This document shows, piece by piece, positions 11,801 to 22,507 of a stretch of 64,000 nucleotides of DNA (positions are counted from its first letter, which is position 1; each line of letters opens with the position of its first letter). A model generated the notes under the pieces. The model had not been told where the DNA came from. It saw only the letters and a program-made list of their open reading frames with translations, and did no database searches. A program made the translations under genes and the position numbers. The DNA lies in contig OY744531.1 in assembly GCA_963556195.1 (NCBI GenBank), positions 54,728,700-54,792,699 on the forward strand, in the 5' to 3' direction. Source of the DNA: Sepiola atlantica (lineage: Eukaryota > Mollusca > Cephalopoda > Sepiida > Sepiolidae).

Positions 11801-12126
11801 ACCATTGTTTTCACTTATATTTGTATACATGTTAAATAACGTGTCAATAAGTAAAGTAAGTAGAGAAATAATTATGCTCCACCACTGTTTTCACTAATAT
11901 TTGTATACATGTTAAATAACGTCACAATAAGTAAAGTAAGAAGAGAAAAATTATGCTCCGCCATTGTTTTCACTAATATTTGTATACATGTTAAATAACG
12001 TGTCAATAAGTAAAGTAAGAAGAAAAATAATTATGCTCCGCCATTGTTTTCACTAATATTTGTATACATGTTAAATAACGTCTCAATAAGTAAAGTAAGA
12101 AGAAAAATAATTATGCTCCATTATGC
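8891..12126 (+). repeat. 80-bp satellite array in H2, about 40 units
   Basis: The largest array of this satellite in the window. Units in roughly the first kilobase carry AACGTCTCAATAAG and mostly CATATTA. Units from about 9928 to 12000 carry AACGTGTCAATAAG and CATGTTA. The last units return to CTCAATAAG. A homogenised core between diverged edges is the classic result of unequal exchange. The array ends abruptly at a truncated TTATGCTCCATTATGC. Confidence 0.95.
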
Positions 12127-14572
12127 TTTTGTTTTAGAACTCAAAATATTTCTCAGGGTTGGGGGAGAGTGAAAAATTAGGGGCTGGAGAGATTGAGAGG
12201 TCAAGCCGAACTTTTTAGGAGTCAGGCCAAATCTTTTTGTTTTTTTTGTTTTGAACTCAAAATATTTCTCAGGGTTGAAGGAGAGTGAAAAATAAGTTGG
12301 GATGGGGGGCTGGAGAGAATAAGGGGTCGGGGAAAATTGTAGGGGTCAGGCCACACGTTTTAAGGGTCAGGCCAAAATTTTTTCTTTTTTTTTTGTTTTG
12401 AACTCAAAATATTTCTCAGGGTTGGAGGAGAGTGAAAAATTAGAGGGCTGGAGAGATTGAGGGGTCGGGGAAAATTTTAGGGGTCAGGACGAACTTTTTA
12501 GGGGTCAGGCCAAATTTTTTTGTTTTTTTTTGTTTTGAAGTCAAAATATATCTCATGGTTGGGGGAGAGTAAAAAATAAGGGGGCTGGAGAGATTTAGGG
12601 GTCGGGGAAAATTTTAGGGGTGAGGACGAACTTTTTAGGGGTCAGGCTAAATTTTTTTCTTTTTTTTGGTTTTGAACTCAAAATATTTCTCATGGTTGGG
12701 GGAGAGTTAAAAATTAGGGGGCTGGAGAGATTTAGGGGTCGGGGAAAATTTTAGGGGTCAGGACGAACTTTTTAGGGGTCAGGCTAAATTTTTTTCTTTT
12801 TTTTGGTTTTGAACTCAAAATATTTCTCATGGTTGGGGGAGAGTGAAAAATTAGGGGGCTGGAGAGATTTAGGGGTCGGGGAAAATTTTAGGGGTCACGA
12901 CGAACTTTTTAGTGGTCAGGCCAAATTTTTTTCTTTTTTTTGGTTTTGAAGTCAAAATATTTCTCATGGTTGGGGGAGAGGGTAAAAATTAGTGGGCTGG
13001 AGAGATTTAGGGGTCGGGGAAAATTTTAGGGGTCAGGCGGAACTTTTTAGGGGTCAGGCCAAATTATTTTGTTTTTTTTTTGTTTTGAAGTCAAAATATA
13101 TCATGGTTGGGGGAGAGTAAAAAATAAGGGGGCTGGAGAGATTTAGGGGTCGGGGAAAATTTTAGGGGTTACGACGAACTTTTTAGTGGTCAGGCCAAAT
13201 TTTTTTCTTTTTTTTGGTTTTGAAGTCAAAATATTTCTCATGGTTGGGGGAGAGGGTAAAAATTAGGGGGCTGGAGAGATTTAGGGGTCGGGGAAAATTT
13301 TAGGGGTCAGGACGAACTTTTTAGGGGTCAGGCTAAATTTTTTTCTTTTTTTTGGTTTTGAACTCAAAATATTTCTCATGGTTGGGGGAGAGTGAAAAAT
13401 TATGGGGCTGGAGAGATTTAGGGGTCGGCGAAAATTTTAGGGGTCACGACGAACTTTTTAGTGGTCAGGCCAAATTTTTTTCTTTTTTTTGGTTTTGAAG
13501 TCAAAATATTTCTCATGGTTGGGGGAGAGGGTAAAAATTAGGGGGCTGGAGAGATTTAGGGGTCGGGGAAAATTTTAGGGGTCAGGCGGAACTTTTTAGG
13601 GGTCAGGCCAAATTATTTTGTTTTTTTTGTTTTGAAGTCAAAATATTTCTCATGGTTGGGGGAGAGTGAAAAATTAGGCGGCTGGAGAGATTTAGGGGTC
13701 GGGGAAAATTTTAGGGGTCAGGACGAACTTTTTAGGGGTCAGGCTTAATTTTTTTCTTTTTTTTGGTTTTGAACTGAAAATATTTCTCAGGGTTAGGGGA
13801 GAGTGAAAAATTAGGGGGCTGGAGAGATTTAGGGGTCGGGGAAAATTTTAGGGGTCAGGACGAACTTTTTAGGGGTCAGGCCAAATTTTTTTGTTTTTTT
13901 TTGGTTTTGAACCCAAAATATTTCTCAGGGTTGGGGGAGAGTAAAAAATTAGGGGGCTGGAGAGATTTAGGGGTCGGGGAAAATTTTAGGGGTCAGGACG
14001 AACTTTTTAGGGGTCAGGCCGAATTTTTTTGTTTTTTTTTGTTTTGAAGTCAAAATATTTCTCATGGTTGGGGGAGAGTGAAAAATTAGGGGGCTGGAGA
14101 GATTTAGGGGTCGGGGAAAATTTTAGGGGTCAGGACGAACTTTTTAGGGGTCAGGCCAAATTTTTTTCTTTTTTTTGGTTTTGAACTCAAAATATTTCTC
14201 ATGGTTGGGGGAGAGTGAAAAATTAGGGGGCTGGAGAGATTTAGGGGTCGGGGAAAATTTTAGGGGTCAGGACGAACTTTTTAGAGGTAAGGCCAAATTT
14301 TTTTATTTTTTTTGGTTTTGAACTCAAAATATTTCTCATGGTTGGGGGAGAGTGAAAAAATAGGGGACTGGAGAGATTTAGGGTCGGGAAAATTTTAGGG
14401 GTCAGGCTGAACTTTTTAGGGGTAAGGCCAAATTTTTTTGTTTTTTTTTGTTTTGAAGTCAAAATATTTCTCATGGTTGGGGGAGAGTGAAAAATTAGGT
14501 GCATGAGAGATTTAGGGGTCGGGGAAAATTTTAGGGGTCTGGCCAAATTTTTTAGGGGTCCGCCCAAATTTA
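12127..14572 (+). repeat. ~137-bp satellite array in H2, about 18 units
   Basis: Same unit as in H1. The first units are diverged (GGGTTGAAGGAGAGTG, AATAAGTTGGGATGG), and later units include a CTTTTTTTTGG subtype and pairs with GGGAGAGGGTAAAAATTAG that recur at ~12970, ~13250 and ~13525, suggesting a two- to three-unit higher-order repeat. Confidence 0.93.
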
Positions 14573-15852
14573 GGGGCGGCGATATGTACGTATTTAGCTT
14601 CCACACTGGGGCGGCGATAGGTACTTATTTAGCATTCAGCGGTGGTGATAGGTACTTATATAGCATGTGCACATGGGCAGTAATAAGTACGTATATAGTA
14701 TGCGCACCGGGGCAGTGATAGGTATGTATTTAGCATGCGCACTGAGGCAGCAATCGGTTCATATATAGCACGCGCACCGGGGCGGCGATAGGTACGTATA
14801 TAGCACGCGCACCGGGGCGGCGATAGGTACGTATATAGCACGCTCACAGAGGCGGCGAAAGGTACATATTTAAAATTCACACTGGGGCGGCTAAAGGTAC
14901 ATATTTAAAATTTACACCGGGGCGGCGATAGGTACGTATTTAGCATTCACACCGGGGCGGCGATAGGTATGTATTTAACATTCACACCGGGGCAGCGATA
15001 GGTATGTATTTAGCATTCGCACCGGGGTGGCGATATGTACGTATTTAGCTTCCGCACCGGGGCGGCGATAGGTACGTATTTAGAATTCACACCGGGGCGG
15101 CGATAGGTACATATTTAGAATTCACACCGGGGCGGCGATAGGTATGTATTTAGCATTCGCACCGGGGCGGCAATATGTACGTATTTAGCTTCCACACCAG
15201 GGCGGCGATAGGTACGTATTCAGAATTAAGGGGTGGCGATAGCTACGTATATAGCATGTACACATAGGCAGCAATAAGTACGTACATAGCATGCGCTCTG
15301 CGCGGCAATCAGTACATATATAGCACGCGCACCGGGGCGGCGAAAGGTATGTATTTCGCATTCGCACCATGGTGGTGATAGGTACGTATTTTGCATTCGC
15401 ACCGGGGCGGCTATAGGTACGTATTTAGCATTCGCACCAGGGCGTCTATAGGTACGTATTTAGCATCTGCACTGGGCCGGCGATAGGTACGTAGTTAGCA
15501 TTCACACCAAAGCGGCAATATGTACATATTATTTATTCGCACTAGGGCAGCGATAGGTACTTATGTAGCATGCACACCGGGGCGCAATTGGTATGTCTTT
15601 AGTATTCGCACTAGGGCAGCGATAGGTACTTATGTAGCATGCACACCGGGGCGCAATAGGTATGTATTTAGCATTCACACCGGGGCAACGATAGGTACTA
15701 TTTAGCATTCGCAACGGGGCGGCGATAGGTTCTTAAATAGTATCTGCACCGGGGCGGCGATAGGTACGTATATAGTATGCGCACCGGGGTGATGATAGAT
15801 ACGTATATAGTATGAACACCGGGGTGGAGATAAGTACCTATATAGAAGGCGC
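14573..15852 (+). repeat. 36-bp satellite array in H2, about 35 units
   Basis: Unit order and the odd units (TTTAAAATTCACAC pair, short CAGAATTAAGGGGTGG unit near 15221, GGCGCAATTGGTATGTC unit) match H1 position by position, so this array was copied together with the rest of the cassette and did not arise anew. Confidence 0.93.
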
Positions 15853-16121
15853 AGATAGAGGTGTTACTTTTTATAGAAATATGTCATACTATTACCCTGG
15901 GCAATAGGAGAAATGGTGGGGAAGAAACAGCTTTTGAAAAAGGCAAAATTAGAAAGTAGCGGCGAAATGGGGCGACCAGGGAAGAGAAAGGTAGCAGATA
16001 AAGAGACGGCTATAGAGAGAGGGGGCGGACATAGAAGTTTGAATATAAAGATGTTACACACACGATCTTTCTTCAAATATATGTTTTTATGACCCCGAGC
16101 AACGCCGGGTAGCCCCGCTAG
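15853..16121 (+). other. Conserved 3' tail of H2
   Basis: Copy of the 8221-8489 tail with CTTTTGAAAAAGGC in place of CTTTTGCAAAAGGC. It ends CCCCGCTAG. Confidence 0.75.
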
Positions 16122-16149
16122 TCTCCTATATAAAGGGCACTTGTCTGTA

Positions 16150-16180
<31 letters not shown>

Positions 16181-16455
16181 ATGTCCAGATACTCCTCCGA
16201 GAGGACCCAACAAACAGTCACACGGTTGACATCATCATGACCGGCCAGCCCCGGGGCGTGTAATATCTCAGAACCGGAAATAGAAATTGACTCTTTGGGG
16301 GTCGACTGAGCACTTTTCTCCAATGGGGGTGTGGTTTTTTCCTCGATTTTCAACGTTGTTTAGTACTAATTTGAGAAAAAACAATGCTATCATGTATAAT
16401 TTTAGAAATATGCAAAGTCACGCTTTTATTTAACAGGAAATGACGTCAGAGGAAA
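16122..16455 (+). other. H3 5' domain (type 1) with TGTC microsatellite
   Basis: TGTC run at about 16143-16180, then GTCCAGATACTCCTCCGAGA and onward, nearly identical to H1. It ends at ACAGGAAATGACGTCAGAGG. Confidence 0.65.
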
Positions 16456-16836
16456 AGAGTGTAGGGAAGAAAATCCCTCACACTAAAACTCTTCTTTCCC
16501 TCTCACTCCCACCCTTTCTACCTTCCCTTCCTCCCCTACGCCCGTTCTGTTGTTATGATACCACCCTCCTAGGCATTACCTCCTCCTTTTTGAGAGTTGT
16601 GGAGATAGTGCGGCGATGTGACTGCTTCAGGGCAAATAAGGGGGGGGGGTGTCGGCATTCGCTTAATTTGGGGGAGCGGCGCGTCAGGCGAAATTATGGG
16701 AGGGGGGAGTGTCGGAAAAAAAAATTGACTCTTCGGGGGGGGGGGGGGCTTTTTCCATCACTTGTTTAGTACTAATTTGAGAAAAAAACAATGCTATCAT
16801 CGTCACGCTTTTAACAGGAAATGGCGTCAGAGGAAA
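16456..16836 (+). other. Rearranged segment of H3: U2-like unit, 46-bp units, partial 5'-domain copy
   Basis: Holds a degenerate 76-bp unit near 16550-16620 (CATTACCTCCTCCTTTTTGA; its GTGTAGTATC is altered to GTGCGGCGATG), two 46-bp units (GTGTCGGCATTCGC and GCGCGTCAGGCGAAAT, ~16645-16715) and, from about 16716, a second copy of the 5'-domain end (ATTGACTCTTCGGG ... TTTAGTACTAATTTGAG ... AATGGCGTCAGAGG). Open frames here are not gene-like. Confidence 0.6.
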
Positions 16837-17115
16837 TCCCTAACGGCACTTTTTTGAACATGAGTTTATAGTGAAGCAAGTGTTGCTTAATCACAAACAG
16901 CACTTTTTTTGCACACGAGTCCATAGTCAAGCATGGGTTGCTTACTTACTAACGGCACTTTTTTGAACATGAGTCCATAGTGATGCAAGGGTTGCTTAAC
17001 TTCTAACGGCACTTTTTGATACATGCGTTTATAGTGACGCAAGTGTTGTTTAATCAATAACGGCACTTTTTTTAACATGAGTTCATAGTGAAGCAAGGGT
17101 TGCTTAATGCTAACC
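16837..17115 (+). repeat. 54-bp satellite in H3, five units
   Basis: Close match to 2247-2520 of H1, including the unit-specific variants (TTTGATACATGCGTTTATAG in the fourth unit), so the two blocks are direct copies. Confidence 0.9.
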
Positions 17116-17204
17116 GCATTTTTTCTGTTGACATGATAACATCCTCCTAGGTATTACCTCCTCCTTTTTGAGAGGTGTGAAGTTAGTGTAGTATCAGTAA
17201 AATT
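17116..17204 (+). repeat. Single ~76-bp U2-like unit in H3
   Basis: GGTATTACCTCCTCCTTTTT and GTTAGTGTAGTATCAGTA, as at 2535 and 3358. A fragment (GTAGTATCAG) recurs at 17584-17593, exactly where the 80-bp array switches to the 137-bp array. Confidence 0.6.
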
Positions 17205-17583
17205 AAAGTTATAAATAATTATGCTCCACCATTGTTTTCACTAATATTTGTATACATATTAAATAACGTCTAAATAAGTAAAGAAAGAATAGAAAACTTA
17301 TGCTCCCCCATTGTTTTCACTTATATTTGTATAAATATTAAATAACGTCTCAATAAGAATAGTAAGAGAAATAATTATGCTCCACCATTGTTTTCACTAA
17401 TATCTGTATACATATAAAATAACGTCTCAATAAGTAAAGTAAGAAGAGAAATAATTATGCTCCACCATTGTTTTCACTAATATCTGTATACATATTAAAT
17501 AACGTCTCAATAAGTAAAGTAAGAAGAAAATAATTATGCTCCACCACTGTTTTCACTAATATTTGTATACATATTAAATAACG
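17205..17583 (+). repeat. 80-bp satellite array in H3, about five units
   Basis: GTCTC-type units only, starting TTATGCTCCACCATTG at 17219. It is shorter than in H1 and far shorter than in H2. Confidence 0.92.
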
Positions 17584-19961
17584 TAGTATCAGTTTTTTGG
17601 GGAAAATTTTAATGGTTAGGCCGAACTTTTTAGGGGTCACGCCAAATTATTTTGTTCTTTTTTTTGTTTTTAACTCAAAATATTTCTCATGGTTGGGGTT
17701 GAGTGAAACATAAGGGGGCTGTAGAGATAGAGGAGTCGTGGAAAATTTTAGGGGTAAGGCCGAACTTTTTAGGGGTCAGGCCAAATTTTTTTATTTTTTT
17801 TTTGTTTTGAAGTCAAAATATTTGTCAGGGTTGGGGGAGAGTGAAAAATTAGGGGGCTGGAGAGATTTAGGGGTCGGGGAAAATTTTAGGGGTCAGGCGG
17901 GACTTTTTAGGGGTCAGGCCAAATTTTTTTGTTTTTTTTTGTTTTGAAGTCAAAATATTTCTCATGGTTGGATGGGAGTAAAAAATTAGGGGGCTGGAGA
18001 GATTTAGGGCTCGGGGAAAATTTTAGGGGTCAGGACGAACTTTTAAGGGGTCAGGCCAAATTTTTTTGTTTTTTTTTGTTTTGAAGTCAAAATATTTCTC
18101 ATGGTTGGAGGAGAGTGAAAAATTAGGGGGCTGGAGAGATTTAGGGGTCGGGGAAAATTTTAGGGGTCAAGACGAACTTTTAAGGGGTCAGGCCAAATTT
18201 TTTTGTTTTTTTTTGTTTTGAAGTCAAAATATATCTCATGGTTGGGGGAGAGTGAAAAATTAGGGGGCTGGAGAGATTTAGGGGTCAGGCGGAACTTTTT
18301 AGGGGTCAGGCCAAATTTTTTTGTTTTTTTTTGTTTTGAAGTCAAAATATTTCTCATGGTTGGGGGAGAGTGAAAAATTAGGGGGCTAGAGAGATTTAGG
18401 GGTCGGGGAAAATTTTAGGGGTCAGGACGAACTTTTTAGGGGTCAGGCCAAATTTTTTTGTTTTTTTTGGTTTTGAACTCAAAATATTTCTCAGGGTTGG
18501 GGGAGAGTGAACAATTAGGGGGCTGGAGAGATTTAGGGGTCGGGGAAAATTTTAGGGGTCAGGACGAACTTTTTAGGGGTCAGGCCATTTTTTTTTGTTT
18601 TTTTTTTGTTTTGAAGTCAAAATATTTCTCATGGTTGGGAGAGAGTGAAACATTAGGGGGCTGGAGAGATTTAGGGGTCGGGGAAAATTTTAGGGGCCAG
18701 GACGAACTTTTTAGGGGTCAGGCCAAATTTTTTTGTTTTTTTTTTGTTTTGAAGTCAAAATATTTCTCAGGGTTGGAGGAGAGTGAAAAATTAGGGGGCT
18801 GGAGAGATTTAGTGGTCGGGGAAAATTTTAGGGGTCAAGACGAACTTTTTAGGGGTCAGGCTAAATTTTGGTTTTTTTTTTTTGTTTTGAAGTCAAAATA
18901 TTTCTCATGGTTAGAGGAGAGTGAAAAATTAGGGGGCTGGAGAGATTTAGGGGTCGGGGAAAATTTTAGGGGTCAGGACGAACTTTTTAGGGGTTAGGCC
19001 AAATTTTTTTGTTTTTTTTGTTTTGAAGTCAAAATATATCTCAGGGTTGGGGGAGAGTAAACAATTAGGGGGCTGGAGAGATTTAGGGGTCGGGGAAAAT
19101 TTTAGGGGTCAGGACGCACTTTTTAGGGGTCAGGCTAAATTTTTTTGTTTTTTTTTTGTTTTGAAGTCAAAATATTTCCCATGGTTCGGAGAGAGTGAAA
19201 CATTAGGGGGCTGGAGAGATTTAGGGGTCGGGGAAAATTTTAGGGGTCAGGACGAACTTTTTAGGGGTCAGGCCAAATTTTTTTGTTTTTTTTTGTTTTG
19301 AAGTCAAAATATTTCTCAGGGTTGGAGGAGAGTGAAAAATTAGGGGGCTGGAGAGATTTAGGGGTCGGGGAAAATTTTAGGGGTCAGGACGAACTTTTTA
19401 GGGGTCAGGCCAAATTTTGGTTTTTTTTTGTTTTGAAGTCAAAATATATCTCATGGTTGTGGGAGAGTGAAAAATTAGGGGCTGGAGAGATTTAGGGGTC
19501 GGGGATAATTTTAGGGGTCAGGACGAACTTTTAAGGGCTCAGGCCAAATTTTTTTGTTTTTTTTTGTTTTGAAGTCAAAATATTTCTCAGGGTTGGGTGA
19601 GAGTGAACAATTAGGGGGCTGGAGAGATTGAGTGGTCGGGGAAAATTTTAGGGGTCAGGACGAACTTTTTAGGGGTCAGGCCAAATTTTTTCTTTTTTTT
19701 GGTTTTGAACTGAAAATATTTCTCAGGGTTGAGGGAGAGTGAAAAATTAGGGGGCTGGAGAGATTTAGGGGTCGGGGAAAATTTTAGGGGTCAGGACGAA
19801 CTTTTTAGGGTTCAGGCCAAATTTTTTTCTTTTTTTTTGGTTTTGAACTCAAAATATTTCTCAGGGTTGGGTGAGAGTGAAAAATTAGGGGGCTGGAGAG
19901 ATTTAGGGGACGGGGAAAATTTTAGGGGTCAGGCCAAATTTTTTAGGGTCTGCCCAAATTT
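17584..19961 (+). repeat. ~137-bp satellite array in H3, about 17 units
   Basis: Same satellite as in H1 and H2. The first unit is joined mid-unit to GTAGTATCAG. A run of units near 138 bp keeps one frame open for 179 codons (18458-18997), which I attribute to period and not to coding. Confidence 0.93.
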
Positions 19962-21242
19962 AGGGGCGGCGATATGTACGTATTTAGCTTCCACACCGGG
20001 GCGGCGATAGGTATTTATTTAGCATTCAGCGGTGGTGATAGGTACTTATATAGCATGTGCACATGGGCGGTAATATGTACGTATATAGTATGCATACCGG
20101 GGACATGATAGGTATGTATTTAGCATGCGCACTGAGGCAGCGAATGGTTCATATATAGCACGCACACCAGGCGGCGATAGGTACGTATATAGCACGTGCA
20201 CAGTGGCGGCGAAAGGTACATATTTAAAATTCACACCGGGCGGCGAAAGGTACATATTTAAAATTCACTCCGGGGCGGCGATAAGTACGTATTTAGCATT
20301 CACGCCGGGGCGGCGATAGGTATGTATTTAGCATTCACACCGGGGCAGCGATAGCTATGTATTTAGCATTCGCACCGGGGCAGCGATATGTACGTATTTA
20401 GCTTTCAGCACCGCGGCGGCGATAGGTACGTATTTAGAATTCACACAGGGGCGGCAATAGGTACGTATTTAGAATTCACACCGGGGCGGCGATAGGTATG
20501 TATTTAGCATTCGCACCGGGGCGGCGATATGTACGTATTTAGCTTCCACACCAGGGCGGCGATAGGTACGTATTCAGAATTCAGGGGTGGCGATAGCTAC
20601 GTATATTGCATGTACACATGGGCAGCAATAAGTACGTACATAGCATGCGCTCTGCGGCGGCGATCAGTACATATATTGCACGCGCACAGGGGCGGCGAAA
20701 GGTATGTATTTCGCATTCGCACCGTAGTGGTGATAGGTACGTATTTAGCATTTGCACTGGGGCGGCTATAGGTACGTATTTAGCATTCGCACCAGGCCGG
20801 CTATAGGTACGTATTTAGCATTCGCACTGGGCTGGCGATAGGTACGTATTTAGCATTTACACCAAAGCGGCAATATGTACATATTAATTATTCGCACTAG
20901 GGCAGCGATAGGTACTTATGTAGCATGCACACCAAGGCGCAATTGGTATGTCTTTAGTATTCGCACTAAGGCAGCGATAAGTACTTATGTAGCATGCACA
21001 CCGGGGCGCAATAGGTATGTATTTAGCATTCACACCGGGGCAACGATAGGTACTATTTAGCATTTGCAACGGGGCGGCGATAGGTACTTAAATAGTATCT
21101 GCACCGGGGCGGCGATAGGTACGTATATAGTATGTTCACTGGGGCGGCGATAGGTACGTATATAGTATGCGCACCGGGGTGATGATAGATACGTATATAG
21201 TATGAACACCGGGGTGGAGATAAGTACCTATATAGAAGGCGC
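19962..21242 (+). repeat. 36-bp satellite array in H3, about 35 units
   Basis: Variant order matches H1 and H2, including the short CAGAATTCAGGGGTGG unit near 20574. Some units have lost one G (CACACCAGGCGGCG; CACACCGGGCGGCG). Confidence 0.93.
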
Positions 21243-21511
21243 AGATAGAGGTGTTACTTTTTATAGAAATATGTCATACTATTACCCTGGGCAATAGGAG
21301 AAATGGTGGGGAAGAAACAGCTTTTGCAAAAGGCAAAATTAGAAAGTAGCGGCGAAATGGGGCGACCAGGAAAGAGAAAGGTAGCAGATAAAGAGACGGC
21401 TATAGAGAGAGGGGGCGGACATAGAAGTTTGAATATAAAGATGTTACACACACGATCTTTCTTCAAATATATGTTTTTATGACCCCGAGCAACGCCGGGT
21501 AGCCCCGCTAG
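21243..21511 (+). other. Conserved 3' tail of H3
   Basis: Copy of the 8221-8489 tail with a single change CCAGGAAAGAG against CCAGGGAAGAG. It ends CCCCGCTAG. Confidence 0.75.
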
Positions 21512-22124
21512 TCTATTATATAAAGGGCAGTTGTCTGTATGTCTGTCTGTTTGTTTGTTTGTATGTCCAGATACTCCTCAAAAACTACGCGGCCACTGTC
21601 AAAAAGTTGATATCTTTAGCACCGTACATATCCCGGAATCATAATATCTAAAAATCACGACAAACGATTCACTCGCTGACAGTCAACCGGACCACTTTCC
21701 GACAAAAGGTAGCAGTTTTTTCGTATTTTACACGAAATTTCAACGTTAATATGTACTAAATTCGAAATAATCTAATGTATTTATGTACTAATCCGATAAA
21801 AATGCCGAGTCACTATAAGCATCCCATAATCCCTTTGCCGGATGTACCCGGTCTTGCCCTAAATTGTGTCCGGTTGTATCAGATCATCCAATAACTTCTT
21901 TCCGGTTGCATCAATAACAACATAGGAATCCTACGTTACGAGTGTGTAGTGAAACAAGGGTTGCTCAATCACATCCGCACTTGTCCCATAATCCCTTGCC
22001 GGATGTACCCGGTCTTGACCTAAATTGTGTCCGGTTATATCAGGTCATCATGACGTCAGAGAGTGGCAGTTTTCCTTTCAGGCCAAATTGGGGGGGGGGG
22101 GGGTACGGTATTCGCCGGTGTGAG
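21512..22124 (+). mobile_element. 5' part of a fourth Helitron-like unit, H4 (type 2), 3' end not found
   Basis: Begins TCTATTATATAAAGGGCAG directly after CTAG of H3, with a short TGTC/TTTG run and then CTCCTCAAAAACTACGCGGC, related to the H2 5' domain. It then holds two copies, about 162 bp apart (from ~21823 and ~21985), of a ~66-bp sequence starting CCCATAATCCC and containing GGATGTACCCGGTCTTG; between them lies a degenerate 54-bp satellite unit (GAAACAAGGGTTGCTCAATC). No matching CTAG terminus with the hairpin was found before the LINE array, so H4 is truncated or interrupted. Confidence 0.6.
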
Positions 22125-22503
22125 CATTACCTCCTCCTTTTTTGAGAGTGTTGAGGTAGGGTAGTATCGGTTCCGTTGTCATGATGCACTGATCCCATGC
22201 ATTACCTCCTCCTTTTTTTAGAAGTGTTGAGGTAGGGTCGTATCGGTTCCGTTGTCATGATGCCCTCATCCCATGCATTATCTCCTCCTTATTTGAGAAG
22301 TGTTGAGGTAGGGTCGTATCGGTTCCGTTGTCATGATGCCCTCATCCCATGCATTATCTCCTCCTTATTTGAGACGTGTTGAGGTAGGGTCGTATCGGTT
22401 CCGTTGTCATGATGCACTGATCCCATGCATTACCTCCTCCTTTTTTGAGACGTGTAGAGGTAGGGTCGATTCGGTTCCGTTGTCATGATGCACTCATCCC
22501 ATG
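22125..22503 (+). repeat. 76-bp U2-like minisatellite, five units
   Basis: Units start with CATTACCTCCTCC at 22125, 22200, 22276, 22352 and 22428. Each contains GGTAGGGTAGTATCGGTTCC (or the GTCGTATCGG variant) and CGTTGTCATGATGC. Alignment to U2 snRNA 5' sequence pairs CTCCTCCTTTTTTGAGA with CTCGGCC-TTTT-GGCTAAGA, and GGTAGTATCGGTTC with TGTAGTATCTGTTC. Descent from U2 is inferred from that order, not proven. Confidence 0.7.
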
Positions 22504-22507
22504 CATT

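Larger units (their letters stand above)
8490..16121 (+). mobile_element. Non-autonomous Helitron-like element H2 carrying satellite arrays
   Basis: Begins TCTCCTCTATAATGGGCAG, with its first T being the base after CTAG of H1, and ends CCCCGCTAG before T at 16122. The interior is a type-2 5' domain, a greatly expanded 80-bp array (about 40 units), the 137-bp array, the 36-bp array and the common 3' tail. The 54-, 46- and 76-bp modules present in H1 and H3 are absent. No transposase frame is present. Confidence 0.75.
16122..21511 (+). mobile_element. Non-autonomous Helitron-like element H3 carrying satellite arrays
   Basis: Begins TCTCCTATATAAAGGGCAC like H1 and ends CCCCGCTAG, followed by T at 21512. 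It contains the type-1 5' domain, a partial second copy of it, the 54-bp block, a U2-like 76-bp unit, a short 80-bp array, and 137- and 36-bp arrays with the common tail. It differs from H1 mainly in array copy number (80-bp: about 5 against 8) and in lacking the multi-unit 46-bp block. Confidence 0.75.

Noticed and set aside
18458..18997. 179-codon frame in the 137-bp array, and similar ones on either strand
   Set aside because: Arises where the satellite period is near 138 bp, a multiple of three; it repeats the same ~46 residues, starts at TTG or similar, and is open on both strands elsewhere.
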